Under the pieces are notes generated by a model that searched no databases, had not been told where the DNA came from, and was given only the letters and a program-made list of their open reading frames with translations. Made by a program: the position numbers and the translations under genes. This document shows positions 1 through 6,746 of a stretch of DNA of 9,687 nucleotides, piece after piece. Each line of letters opens with the position of its first letter. The first letter of the stretch is position 1. This stretch comes from CAZTBB01 sp964611755 (lineage in GTDB: Bacteria > Pseudomonadota > Alphaproteobacteria > Micavibrionales > Micavibrionaceae), in the NCBI GenBank assembly GCA_964611755.1, contig CAZTBB010000066.1, positions 1 through 9,687 of the forward strand. The letters run 5' to 3'.

Positions 1-1
1 G

Positions 2-580
2 AGCCAGCAAGACGTTAAAGACCTTGTACGTCCAATCGTCGAGCGTGTTTTACCACAAGGCTGGATGTGCCCTGATGAAGAATTCTATGTAAACCCAACT
101 GGTCGTTTTGTTATCGGGGGCCCTGTTGGTGATGCCGGCCTGACTGGCCGTAAAATTATTGTTGATACATATGGCGGTGCTGCGCCTCATGGCGGCGGTG
201 CATTTTCCGGTAAGGATCCGACTAAAGTTGATCGCTCAGCGGCCTATGCGGCGCGCTATCTTGCAAAGAACATCGTGGCCGCCGGTTATGCCGAGGCCTG
301 CACCATTCAGCTATCCTATGCAATTGGCGTTTCAAAACCAATTTCAGTGTATTTGAACACACATGGCACAGGCCATGTTCCGGAGGCACAGATTGTCGAT
401 GCCCTACAGCAGCTTGTTAACTTAAGTCCTCGAGGCATTCGTGAGCACCTTCAATTGAACAAGCCTATCTATGCAAGAACAGCTGCCTATGGGCATTTTG
501 GCCGTAATCCTGATGCGGATGGCGGGTTCTCTTGGGAAAAAACCGATCTAGTTGATGATCTAAAAAGAATCATTGGCTAA
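2..580 (+). CDS. metK: S-adenosylmethionine synthase, C-terminal part (5' end outside window)
   Basis: Methionine adenosyltransferase makes S-adenosylmethionine from ATP and methionine in the cytoplasm. The reading frame is open from base 2, so the N-terminal half lies to the left of the window; the first internal ATG at 65 is not the start. Visible family hallmarks are GRFVIGGPVGDAGLTGRK, the glycine-rich phosphate-binding signature GGGAFSGKDPTKVDRSAAY, the stretch IQLSYAIGVSKPISVYLNTHGTG, and the usual C-terminal end GHFGR...FSWEKTD. About 192 residues are present, close to half of the usual 385-400. The stop codon at 578-580 lies inside the start of trmB, giving an 8-base overlap, so the two are probably cotranscribed and translationally coupled. 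No frameshift or unusual residue is seen in the part present. Identification is secure. Confidence 0.97.
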   Translation, partial: SQQDVKDLVRPIVERVLPQGWMCPDEEFYVNPTGRFVIGGPVGDAGLTGRKIIVDTYGGAAPHGGGAFSGKDPTKVDRSAAYAARYLAKNIVAAGYAEACTIQLSYAIGVSKPISVYLNTHGTGHVPEAQIVDALQQLVNLSPRGIREHLQLNKPIYARTAAYGHFGRNPDADGGFSWEKTDLVDDLKRIIG

Positions 581-1280
581 TCACCCTTCTCACAATAAAC
601 GTAAAGTTTTTGGACGTAAGCTCGGACGGAGCTTACGCCAGGAACGTACAGCCGTCATGGAGAGCTTGTTTCCCAAGCTCGAGATTGATCAATCAGCGCT
701 GCGAGAAGATCACTCTCTCAATATTGGCTCGCTTTTTACCTCTCCAAAAGAGGCGTATTGGTTTGAAATCGGTTTTGGCAATGGTGAACATTTAGCCGGG
801 TTGATTGAACGCTACCCAAATTATGGATTTATCGGCGCCGAGCCTTTTATCAACGGCGTTTCATCCCTGCTCAAAGACATACAGCATCGTGAATTTGATA
901 ATCTGCGCCTTCATATGGATGATGCCATCATGCTCGCGTCAAGCCTACAGCCAGCCTCTTTGGATGGCATTTATGTCCTCAACCCTGATCCTTGGCCTAA
1001 AAAGCGCCATTTTAAAAGGCGCATGATCCAGCGTGAGCATCTTGATCTTTTTGCACATATCCTTAAACCCGAAGGCCAGTTGATTATGGCTACGGATGTC
1101 GATGATCTGGCCGAATGGATGACAATACAGACCATTATCCACCCTTCCTTTGAATGGCAAGCACACTCAAAGCTTGATTGGCAAGACATGCCCGAGAACT
1201 GGATCCGTACGCGCTATGAAGAAAAAGGTGAAAAAGCCGGGCGCAAGCAAAGCTACCTGTTTTTCAAGAAAGTCCAATAA
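573..1280 (+). CDS. trmB: tRNA (guanine-N7-)-methyltransferase TrmB, TTG start
   Basis: TrmB transfers the methyl group of SAM to N7 of G46 in the tRNA variable loop. The 235-aa product has the Rossmann-fold SAM motif EIGFGNGE at residues 65-72, the family signature NPDPWPKKRHFKRR from residue 137, and the C-terminal TRYEEKG at 213-219. All catalytic and binding motifs are intact. The TTG start at 573 is chosen because residues 8-25 (RKVFGRKLGRSLRQER) match the basic N-terminal block typical of the family; the first ATG, at 657, would remove it. The start overlaps the end of metK by 8 bases and has no good Shine-Dalgarno, which points to reinitiation after metK. Pairing with metK joins SAM synthesis to a SAM-dependent enzyme. 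The next gene, rimP, is 133 bases away with its own promoter. Confidence 0.95.
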   Translation: MANHPSHNKRKVFGRKLGRSLRQERTAVMESLFPKLEIDQSALREDHSLNIGSLFTSPKEAYWFEIGFGNGEHLAGLIERYPNYGFIGAEPFINGVSSLLKDIQHREFDNLRLHMDDAIMLASSLQPASLDGIYVLNPDPWPKKRHFKRRMIQREHLDLFAHILKPEGQLIMATDVDDLAEWMTIQTIIHPSFEWQAHSKLDWQDMPENWIRTRYEEKGEKAGRKQSYLFFKKVQ

Positions 1281-1285
1281 ATTAC

Positions 1286-1314
1286 TAGACAAAGCCCCGC
1301 CAGGGGCGTATAAA
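1286..1314 (+). promoter_or_regulatory. sigma70-type promoter for the rimP-nusA-infB operon
   Basis: TAGACA at 1286-1291 (5 of 6 to TTGACA) and TATAAA at 1309-1314 (5 of 6 to TATAAT) are separated by exactly 17 bases. Transcription would start near 1321 and give a leader of about 93 bases before rimP. The spacer contains a perfect inverted repeat, GCCCC at 1294-1298 and GGGGC at 1303-1307 with a 4-base centre. It could be an operator or coincidence. The call rests on sequence match and position only. Confidence 0.65.
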
Positions 1315-1345
1315 CTCACCTATTACATCCTAGATTATTGATCAG

Positions 1346-1377
1346 GGTGGGCTTCAAAGAATGAGCCCGCCTTTTTT
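1346..1377 (+). terminator. intrinsic terminator / attenuator in the rimP leader
   Basis: GGTGGGCT at 1346-1353 pairs with AGCCCGCC at 1364-1371 (8 pairs, one G-U), with a 10-base loop, followed by six T at 1372-1377. This is a standard intrinsic terminator. It lies downstream of the promoter at 1286-1314 and 36 bases before the rimP start. Transcripts for rimP-nusA-infB must therefore read through it, whether they start at that promoter or arrive from trmB. That fits attenuation; the operon encodes NusA, which acts on hairpin-dependent pausing and termination. It also ends the metK-trmB transcript. Confidence 0.8.
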
Positions 1378-1387
1378 ATTAGGATTT

Positions 1388-1402
1388 TTTGGTTTAACCA
1401 AA
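1388..1402 (+). repeat. small inverted repeat just before the rimP ribosome binding site
   Basis: TTTGGTT at 1388-1394 and AACCAAA at 1396-1402 are perfectly complementary around a single base. In RNA this could form only a short weak hairpin (TTTGG/CCAAA with a 5-base loop), ending directly before the weak GAG (1404-1406) of rimP. It may shape access to the rimP start or be a DNA palindrome; either role is inference. Confidence 0.4.
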
Positions 1403-1413
1403 CGAGCAAAAGA

Positions 1414-1914
1414 ATGAAGCAAACGCCGCTAGAGCATAAAATTACAGAGATAGCCCGCCCCGTCATTGAGGATCTTGGCTATGATCTCGTATGCGTTAAA
1501 ATTATTGGCGAAGGTGGCAGCCAGAACATCCAGGTGATGGCCGAAAACCCCAAAACCAAAAGACTTGGGATTGATGATTGTACAAAGATCAGCAAGGCTC
1601 TCTCGGCCATAATGGATGTAGAAGATCCTATTAATGGTGCATACCGTCTGGAAATCAGCTCACCCGGCATTGATCGCCCCTTGGTCAGGCTCGAAGATTT
1701 TAATACATATAAAAATCTAGAAGTAAAAATAGAAACATCCGTTCCTGCAGAAAATGGCCAAAAGCGTTTTCGCGGAACATTAAAAGGTATTCAGAATGAA
1801 GACCAGATTGCTCTGGCGACAGATCAAGGGGATATTACCATTCCCTTCGCATCTCTCAGCAAGGCTAAGTTGGTTCTGACAGATGAATTAATTAAAGCAA
1901 CAGCAAATCTATAG
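1414..1914 (+). CDS. rimP: ribosome maturation factor RimP
   Basis: RimP (formerly YhbC) binds the 30S subunit precursor and helps late assembly of the small subunit. The 166-aa product begins with the family-typical pattern of a helix and then DLGYDLVCVKIIGEGGSQNIQVMAE. It contains the conserved ISSPGIDRPL at residues 81-90 near the junction of the N-terminal alpha/beta domain and the C-terminal SH3-like domain. Length is normal for the family. The ATG at 1414 has only a weak GAG about 7 bases upstream, so translation may be modest. It is first in the rimP-nusA-infB operon, behind a promoter and a leader terminator. Its stop codon (1912-1914) overlaps the nusA ribosome binding site, giving tight coupling. 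Family assignment is firm from sequence pattern and from the invariant neighbour nusA. Confidence 0.93.
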   Translation: MKQTPLEHKITEIARPVIEDLGYDLVCVKIIGEGGSQNIQVMAENPKTKRLGIDDCTKISKALSAIMDVEDPINGAYRLEISSPGIDRPLVRLEDFNTYKNLEVKIETSVPAENGQKRFRGTLKGIQNEDQIALATDQGDITIPFASLSKAKLVLTDELIKATANL

Positions 1915-1917
1915 GAG
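1913..1917 (+). promoter_or_regulatory. Shine-Dalgarno of nusA, overlapping the rimP stop
   Basis: AGGAG at 1913-1917 shares bases with the rimP TAG stop and sits 9 bases before the nusA ATG. It fixes the nusA start at 1927 and suggests that ribosomes finishing rimP feed nusA. Confidence 0.75.
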
Positions 1918-1926
1918 AAAAAAAAG

Positions 1927-3495
1927 ATGGAACTGTTACAAGTTGCTGACACAGTCGCAAGAGAAAAAGCTATTGATCGTGAGATTGTACTCGAGGCCAT
2001 GGAAGAAGCGATCCAAAAAGCCGGACGTTCCAAATATGGTTTTGACCATGATATCCGCGCCCATATTGACCGCACATCAGGTGATATTACTCTAAAACGT
2101 TACCGTGAAGTTGTCGGGCCTGACGTTGAAATTGAAAATGAAGTGGCTCAGCTTACTGTTGAAGACGCTCAAAAAATCAAGAAAGATGCCGAAATTGGCG
2201 AGTTTCTGATTGATGATCTTCCCCCATTGGACTTTGGCCGTATCGCGGCACAAACAGCCAAGCAAGTCATCATGCAAAAAGTGCGTGAAGCCGAACGCAA
2301 CCGTCAATACGAAGAGTTTAAGGATCGCGTTGGTGAAATCGTTAATGGCGTTGTTAAGCGTGTTGAATACGGAAACGCAACAATTGATATTCAGGGTAAA
2401 GCAGAAGCCATGCTTCGCCGTGATGAGTCTCTCCCTCGCGAGCATTTGAATGTTGGCGACCGGGTCCGTGCCATTATTTATGATGTCCGCGAAGAAATGC
2501 GTGGCCCGCAAATTTTCCTATCACGCTCACACCCGGATTTCATGGCCGGCTTGTTCAAACAAGAAGTGCCTGAGATTTATGATGGCATTATCGAGATTAA
2601 GGCTGTTGCCCGTGACCCGGGAAGCCGTGCGAAAATCTCTGTGATTGCCCGTGATGGATCGATTGATCCGGTTGGTGCCTGTGTCGGTATGCGCGGCTCA
2701 CGCGTACAAGCTGTTGTAAACGAGCTTGCCGGCGAGAAAATTGATATTATCCCTTGGACAGAAGATGTTGCCTCATTCGTTGTCAGCGCCCTTCAGCCCG
2801 CAGCCGTTGCGAAAGTTGTCCTCGATGAAGACAAAAAACGTATGGATGTGGTTGTTCCTGATGATCAACTCAGTCTTGCGATTGGCCGCCGCGGTCAAAA
2901 TGTTCGTCTGGCATCTATGCTGTCTGGCTGGGATATCGACATCATGACAGAAGCAGAAGAGTCAGAGCGCCGCGCACAAGAATTCCAAGTGCGTACAGCT
3001 CTCTTTATGGAAGCCATGGATGTGGATGATGTTATTGCCCACCTTCTTGTAGCTGAAGGCTTTACAAGTGTTGAGGAAATCGTTGAAACACCTGTGGATG
3101 AGCTGAACCAGATTGAAGGCTTTGAAGAAGAAATTTCTATCGAGCTACAAAACCGCGCACGCAACTATCTCGACGTGAAAGCGCAAGAGCTAGATGAAAA
3201 GCGCACAGAACTTGGCATTCAAGATGATCTTATGGCCTTTGATGGCCTGAGCTCCAAGCAAAAGCTTAAGCTAGGTGAAGCCGGCATTAAATCGCATGAT
3301 GATTTGGCTGATCTGGCTGGTGATGAATTGGTTGAAATTCTTGGTGAAGACCAAATCACTGAAAAAGATGCCAATACTCTTATCATGAAAGCCCGCGAAA
3401 AATGGTTTGAAGGTGAAGAGCAAGAGAAAGCAGAGGCTGAGAATGCAACTGCAGAAGAAAACAAAGAAGAGAATGGTGAAGAGGCTGCTGCTTAA
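1927..3495 (+). CDS. nusA: transcription termination/antitermination factor NusA
   Basis: NusA binds RNA polymerase and nascent RNA and controls pausing, intrinsic termination and antitermination, including on rRNA operons. The 522-aa product shows the RNAP-binding N-terminal domain (about 1-130), an S1 domain (about 136-200), KH1 with GACVGMRGSRVQAVV from residue 250, and KH2 with GRRGQNVRLA from residue 320. Two helix-hairpin-helix-like C-terminal repeats follow, at about 362-415 (beginning MDVDDVIAHLLVAEGF) and 440-492. The last 30 residues are almost all Glu, Ala and Asn. This C-terminal layout is as I know it from alphaproteobacterial NusA, and length is normal. It is cotranscribed with rimP and followed by infB after 84 bases. 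The ylxR gene, often found between nusA and infB in this class, is absent. The leader terminator before rimP would allow NusA to adjust its own expression, which is inference. Confidence 0.97.
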   Translation: MELLQVADTVAREKAIDREIVLEAMEEAIQKAGRSKYGFDHDIRAHIDRTSGDITLKRYREVVGPDVEIENEVAQLTVEDAQKIKKDAEIGEFLIDDLPPLDFGRIAAQTAKQVIMQKVREAERNRQYEEFKDRVGEIVNGVVKRVEYGNATIDIQGKAEAMLRRDESLPREHLNVGDRVRAIIYDVREEMRGPQIFLSRSHPDFMAGLFKQEVPEIYDGIIEIKAVARDPGSRAKISVIARDGSIDPVGACVGMRGSRVQAVVNELAGEKIDIIPWTEDVASFVVSALQPAAVAKVVLDEDKKRMDVVVPDDQLSLAIGRRGQNVRLASMLSGWDIDIMTEAEESERRAQEFQVRTALFMEAMDVDDVIAHLLVAEGFTSVEEIVETPVDELNQIEGFEEEISIELQNRARNYLDVKAQELDEKRTELGIQDDLMAFDGLSSKQKLKLGEAGIKSHDDLADLAGDELVEILGEDQITEKDANTLIMKAREKWFEGEEQEKAEAENATAEENKEENGEEAAA

Positions 3496-3510
3496 ATCAA
3501 GGCAGCCTTT
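3480..3510 (+). promoter_or_regulatory. RNA hairpin spanning the nusA stop codon
   Basis: AGGCTGC at 3482-3488 is a perfect complement of GCAGCCT at 3502-3508. The stem extends outward by a G-U and an A-U pair, for about 9 pairs, with a 13-base loop holding the TAA stop of nusA. A pyrimidine-rich stretch with five T (3523-3527) follows only after 12 bases, so it is not a standard terminator. It could protect the rimP-nusA 3' end, mark a processing point, or cause partial termination before infB. Confidence 0.45.
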
Positions 3511-3542
3511 GAACCCTCTCTCTTTTTAGTGTAAAACATGTG

Positions 3543-3556
3543 AACACGTATGTGTT
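3543..3556 (+). repeat. short palindrome upstream of infB
   Basis: AACAC at 3543-3547 and GTGTT at 3552-3556 form a perfect inverted repeat with a 4-base centre, 24 bases before the preferred infB start. It may form a small hairpin in the leader. It is short enough to be chance. Confidence 0.3.
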
Positions 3557-3570
3557 GAATGAACAATAAC

Positions 3571-3575
3571 GGAAG
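3571..3575 (+). promoter_or_regulatory. Shine-Dalgarno deciding the infB start at 3580
   Basis: GGAAG at 3571-3575 lies just before the ATG at 3580, with GGA 6 bases from it. The in-frame ATG at 3559, which would add seven residues, has no purine-rich element at a suitable distance. The downstream ATG is therefore preferred. Confidence 0.55.
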
Positions 3576-3579
3576 TAAT

Positions 3580-6060
3580 ATGGCCGAAGCAAAAGACAAA
3601 AAACAGGATGATGACAAAAAGGATGATGGTAAGAAAACCCTCAGCCTTGGGAAGGGAACACTCAGCCTTAAGGGCAATGTGGGTGCGCCAAAATCATCCT
3701 CCGGCTCGGCCGGCGTAACCGTTGAAGTTAAGAACCGCAAACGTGCGGCCCCTGCTCCATCGAGCAATCAATCACAATCACAGCAATCAGCAGAAGAGAG
3801 ATTAACCTCCCAAGAGCGCCAAGCCCGTATCAAAGCCCTGCAAGAGGCTCAACAAAGCGGCGGCGAGAGAAAATCATCTCTACCGGATCGTGTTGCCCCT
3901 TCTAAACCAGTTATACGCCCTGAACTTGAAGAAAACACGAAAACACAGGGATCAGAAGAAAGCGCGCGCGATAAAGAACTTGCCGAAATGATGCGCATCG
4001 AAGAGGAAGAGCGCAAAGCACAAGAAGAGCAACGCCGCGCATCAACATCGCATAAAGCAGCCCCATCAAGCGATGATGAAGCCACAAGTTATCGTGATAA
4101 AATCAAGCAAGCGGCTAAAAAACAAAAACCAAAGCCGGCAGACCGTTTTACATCTGGGCGTATTACTGTTAACCAAGCTTTGAACCGCGACTATGAACGC
4201 GATCGCGGCCCTTCCCTTGCCGCGCAAAAACGTGCCCGTGAAAAAGCGCGCATGGCGGCCTCTCAAGATCAACAAGAGTCCAAGAAAGTTGTCCGCGAAG
4301 TTATTGTTCCAGAAACCATGACGGTTCAAGAACTGGCAAACAGAATGGCCGAGCCAGGTGGTGAAGTTGTCAAAGCACTCATGAAACTGGGTGTTATGGC
4401 GACAATCAACCAAGCCATTGATGCGGATACTGCTGAACTCATCATTGATGAATTTGGTCACAAAATTAAGCGTGTGACAGATGCCGATGTGGAAATTGGC
4501 CTCGAAGGTGATGAGGATAATGAAAAAGATCTTGTATCACGTCCACCTATCGTGACCATTATGGGACACGTTGACCACGGTAAAACATCGCTTCTTGATG
4601 CCTTGAGAACGACCGATGTTGTCTCCGGCGAGGCCGGCGGCATTACACAGCATATTGGTGCCTACCAAGTCTCTATGGAATCCGGGCAGAAGATTACATT
4701 CCTTGATACGCCAGGCCACGCAGCCTTCACGGAAATGCGCGCCCGTGGTGCCAATGTAACGGATATCTGCATTATTGTTGTGGCCGCAGATGACTCGGTT
4801 ATGCCCCAAACAATTGAGGCTATTAACCACGCCAAAGCAGCAGAGGTTCCCGTAATTATCGCCATTAACAAGGTTGATCTTCCTGCCGCGGATCCGATGC
4901 GCGTAAAAACCGAACTTCTTCAGCATGATATTGTAGTTGAAGATCTCAGCGGTGACGTCCAATGCGTCGAAGTATCCGCCAAACAACGCCAAAACCTTGA
5001 TGGGTTAGAAGAAGCCATCTTGCTTCAAGCTGAAATGCTGGAGCTTAAGGCAAACCCGAGCCGTGCAGCCAAAGGTTTTGTGGTTGAATCTAAACTTGAA
5101 AAGGGCCGTGGCCCTGTTGCAACTGTTTTAATTGAAAAAGGTACGCTTCGCATTGGTGATGTTTTTGTGGCCGGTGCAGAATACGGTAAGGTACGTGCTC
5201 TTATTAATGATAAGGGACAAAACGTGGGTGAAGCCATTCCGGGCCAACCCATAGAAGTTCTAGGCCTTGAATCCGCACCTGATGCCGGAGACGTACTTAT
5301 CGTCGTTGGTGATGAGGCCCGCGCGCGCGAGGTCAGTGCTTATCGTCAACGCAAACGCAAAGAATCGCAAGCAGCTATTGCTATCAAGGGCCGTACGACC
5401 CTCGAAGATCTTCTGGCACAAAAGGACGAGAACGAAACAACTAAACTGCCTGTGGTTATCAAGGCTGACGTACACGGTTCTATTGAGGCCATCGCAGGCT
5501 CGTTAAATAAAATGGTGGAAGAGAACGAGGACATTGAGGTGAGTGTTCTTCATGCCGGTGTCGGCGGTATTACAGAATCGGATGTTACTCTTGCACGCGC
5601 CTCTGGCGGTTTAATCATTGGATTTAACGTACGTGCAAATGCACAAGCCCGCGATATGGCACAACGTGATGGCGTTGATATTCGTTACTATAATGTTATT
5701 TACAACGTCATTGATGATGCAAAGGCCATCCTGAGTGGTATGCTCTCGCCAACCCAGCGTGAAGAGTATCTTGGCCAGGCCGAGATCAAAGAAGTCTTCA
5801 ACATTACTAAAGTTGGTAAAGTGGCTGGCTGTATGGTTTCCATAGGCGTTGTGAAGCGCGGCTCAAAAGTTCGCCTCTTACGTGATGATGTTGTTATCCA
5901 CGAAGGCATGCTGAAAACATTGAAGCGCTTTAAAGAAGAAGTGAAAGAAGTAAAAGAAGGCACAGAGTGCGGTATGGCTTTTGAAAGCTATGATGACATT
6001 AAGGCAGGCGATATTATCGAATGTTATGAAATCATCGAAGAAGAGCGTACAGTCGAATAA
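3580..6060 (+). CDS. infB: translation initiation factor IF-2
   Basis: IF2 is the GTPase that brings initiator fMet-tRNA to the 30S subunit and promotes 50S joining. From the ATG at 3580 the product has 826 residues. Residues 1-235 are a highly charged, low-complexity extension that carries a doubled TLSLGKG/TLSLKG motif near residue 25. The IF2N domain starts near 237. The GTPase domain has all motifs: GHVDHGKT 329-336 (G1), GGITQHIG (G2), DTPGH 376-380 (G3), NKVD 430-433 (G4) and SAK 466-468 (G5). Domains II to IV follow, ending with the fMet-tRNA-binding beta-barrel (RFKEEVKEVKEGTECGMAFESYDDIKAGD). Length is within the usual 800-1000. An in-frame ATG at 3559 would add seven residues but lacks a Shine-Dalgarno. 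A weak promoter-like pair (TTGAAC 3509-3514, TAAAAC 3532-3537, 17 apart) precedes it. Identification is certain; only the exact start is open. Confidence 0.97.
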   Translation: MAEAKDKKQDDDKKDDGKKTLSLGKGTLSLKGNVGAPKSSSGSAGVTVEVKNRKRAAPAPSSNQSQSQQSAEERLTSQERQARIKALQEAQQSGGERKSSLPDRVAPSKPVIRPELEENTKTQGSEESARDKELAEMMRIEEEERKAQEEQRRASTSHKAAPSSDDEATSYRDKIKQAAKKQKPKPADRFTSGRITVNQALNRDYERDRGPSLAAQKRAREKARMAASQDQQESKKVVREVIVPETMTVQELANRMAEPGGEVVKALMKLGVMATINQAIDADTAELIIDEFGHKIKRVTDADVEIGLEGDEDNEKDLVSRPPIVTIMGHVDHGKTSLLDALRTTDVVSGEAGGITQHIGAYQVSMESGQKITFLDTPGHAAFTEMRARGANVTDICIIVVAADDSVMPQTIEAINHAKAAEVPVIIAINKVDLPAADPMRVKTELLQHDIVVEDLSGDVQCVEVSAKQRQNLDGLEEAILLQAEMLELKANPSRAAKGFVVESKLEKGRGPVATVLIEKGTLRIGDVFVAGAEYGKVRALINDKGQNVGEAIPGQPIEVLGLESAPDAGDVLIVVGDEARAREVSAYRQRKRKESQAAIAIKGRTTLEDLLAQKDENETTKLPVVIKADVHGSIEAIAGSLNKMVEENEDIEVSVLHAGVGGITESDVTLARASGGLIIGFNVRANAQARDMAQRDGVDIRYYNVIYNVIDDAKAILSGMLSPTQREEYLGQAEIKEVFNITKVGKVAGCMVSIGVVKRGSKVRLLRDDVVIHEGMLKTLKRFKEEVKEVKEGTECGMAFESYDDIKAGDIIECYEIIEEERTVE

Positions 6061-6062
6061 AT

Positions 6063-6091
6063 TTGACATAATTTTACTCTTCTATTTAAAT
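6063..6091 (+). promoter_or_regulatory. candidate internal promoter before the 67-codon ORF and rbfA
   Basis: A perfect TTGACA at 6063-6068 lies three bases after the infB stop. It is followed after 16 or 17 bases by TTTAAA (6085-6090) or TTAAAT (6086-6091), each 4 of 6 to TATAAT. Initiation would fall near 6097, about 30 bases before the ATG of the small ORF. This would let rbfA-truB-rpsO be expressed independently of rimP-nusA-infB. The -10 is imperfect, so confidence is moderate. Confidence 0.5.
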
Positions 6092-6126
6092 GGCACCTTC
6101 AAAACCCTGAACGCTAGAGGTATAGA

Positions 6127-6330
6127 ATGACACACCCTTCGGATAAACAAAAAACAGACTTAGAAGCCAGCATCACAACGATCAATCCGCCTTTTAAGCA
6201 CAATTCAACAGCAGGCTTGCCTGGTGAAGAAAAGCTATGGGAGAAAACAATTCATACCCCAAGAAATAGCAGCATCGTCAATCCAATGTGTGCGCCAAGC
6301 CCGACAGAAGGCCCGACGCCGGAAAAATAA
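6127..6330 (+). CDS. hypothetical 67-aa protein between infB and rbfA
   Basis: I do not recognise this product. It is hydrophilic, rich in Pro, Thr, Ser, Lys and Glu, with no membrane segment, signal peptide or cysteine pair. The middle part, LPGEEKLWEKTIHTPRN, is the most protein-like piece; the C-terminus is proline-rich (PSPTEGPTPEK). Support for translation: AGAGG at 6116-6120 is 6 bases before the ATG, a promoter candidate lies at 6063-6091, and the stop is only 5 bases before the rbfA ATG, a typical coupling distance. It fills space that would otherwise be an unusually long gap in the operon. It may be a true small protein, possibly disordered, or a leader ORF whose translation opens the rbfA start. 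No function is assigned. Confidence 0.55.
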   Translation: MTHPSDKQKTDLEASITTINPPFKHNSTAGLPGEEKLWEKTIHTPRNSSIVNPMCAPSPTEGPTPEK

Positions 6331-6335
6331 TTACA

Positions 6336-6725
6336 ATGCGCTCTCATAAATCAGCACAAGGCCCCTCACAGCGCCAACTTCGTGTTGGTGAACAAATTCG
6401 CCATATTTTGGGAGAATATCTGCAACGCGGGCATTTTCATGCCCCGGGCGTAATGGAAATTAACCCCGCAGAAATATCCATCACAGAAGTCCGCATAAGC
6501 CCCGACCTTAAGAATGCAACGGCGTATGTGTCCTCACTCGGCGGGAAGGATATTGATGGAGTTCTCGAGGCTTTGAATGATCAATCAAAAGAATTTCAAA
6601 AGGAAATAAATCGCCAAACCAATTTGAAATTCACACCGCGCATTCGCTTTATTAATGATAAAAGCTTTGATGAAGCTGGCCGTATTGAAGAACTCCTAAG
6701 CGAAATCAATAACAAGAAAAATTAA
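6336..6725 (+). CDS. rbfA: 30S ribosome-binding factor RbfA
   Basis: RbfA is a single KH-fold protein that binds the 30S subunit and assists maturation of the 5' end of 16S rRNA, notably in the cold. The 129-aa product shows the family pattern: SQRQLRVGEQIRHILGEYLQRGH near the N-terminus, ISITEVRISPDLKNATAYVS in the middle, LKFTPRIRFINDKS, and a terminal helix EAGRIEELLSEI. Length is normal. The ATG at 6336 is chosen because alphaproteobacterial RbfA usually starts just before a GPSQR-type motif. An in-frame ATG at 6288 would add 16 residues and overlap the preceding small ORF, and its extra residues do not look like RbfA. The Shine-Dalgarno is poor (GGA 12 bases away), so coupling to the upstream ORF, 5 bases apart, is likely. 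truB follows after 21 bases. Confidence 0.93.
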   Translation: MRSHKSAQGPSQRQLRVGEQIRHILGEYLQRGHFHAPGVMEINPAEISITEVRISPDLKNATAYVSSLGGKDIDGVLEALNDQSKEFQKEINRQTNLKFTPRIRFINDKSFDEAGRIEELLSEINNKKN

Positions 6726-6746
6726 GGCCAAGGACCTGTACGCACA

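Noticed and set aside
1281..1413. Possible initiator tRNA gene before rimP, as in enterobacteria
   Set aside because: No cloverleaf, T-loop or CCA end found; the region is explained by a promoter and terminator.
2092..2511. 139-codon open frame on the minus strand inside nusA
   Set aside because: Antisense to the conserved N-terminal and S1 region of nusA. The product looks like no protein family and no SD or promoter accompanies it.
3509..3537. TTGAAC-17-TAAAAC promoter-like pair before infB
   Set aside because: Each element is only 4 of 6 to consensus, which is common by chance in this composition; mentioned under infB but not called.
4066..4461. 131-codon minus-strand frame inside infB
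   Set aside because: Lies opposite the charged N-terminal region and IF2N domain; a by-product of codon usage on the coding strand.
4537..4992. 151-codon minus-strand frame inside infB
   Set aside because: Fully opposite the GTPase domain, whose motifs are all intact; no independent signals.
6288..6335. Upstream in-frame ATG of rbfA giving a 16-residue extension
   Set aside because: The added residues do not resemble RbfA N-termini and overlap the preceding small ORF. The ATG at 6336 gives the normal length.
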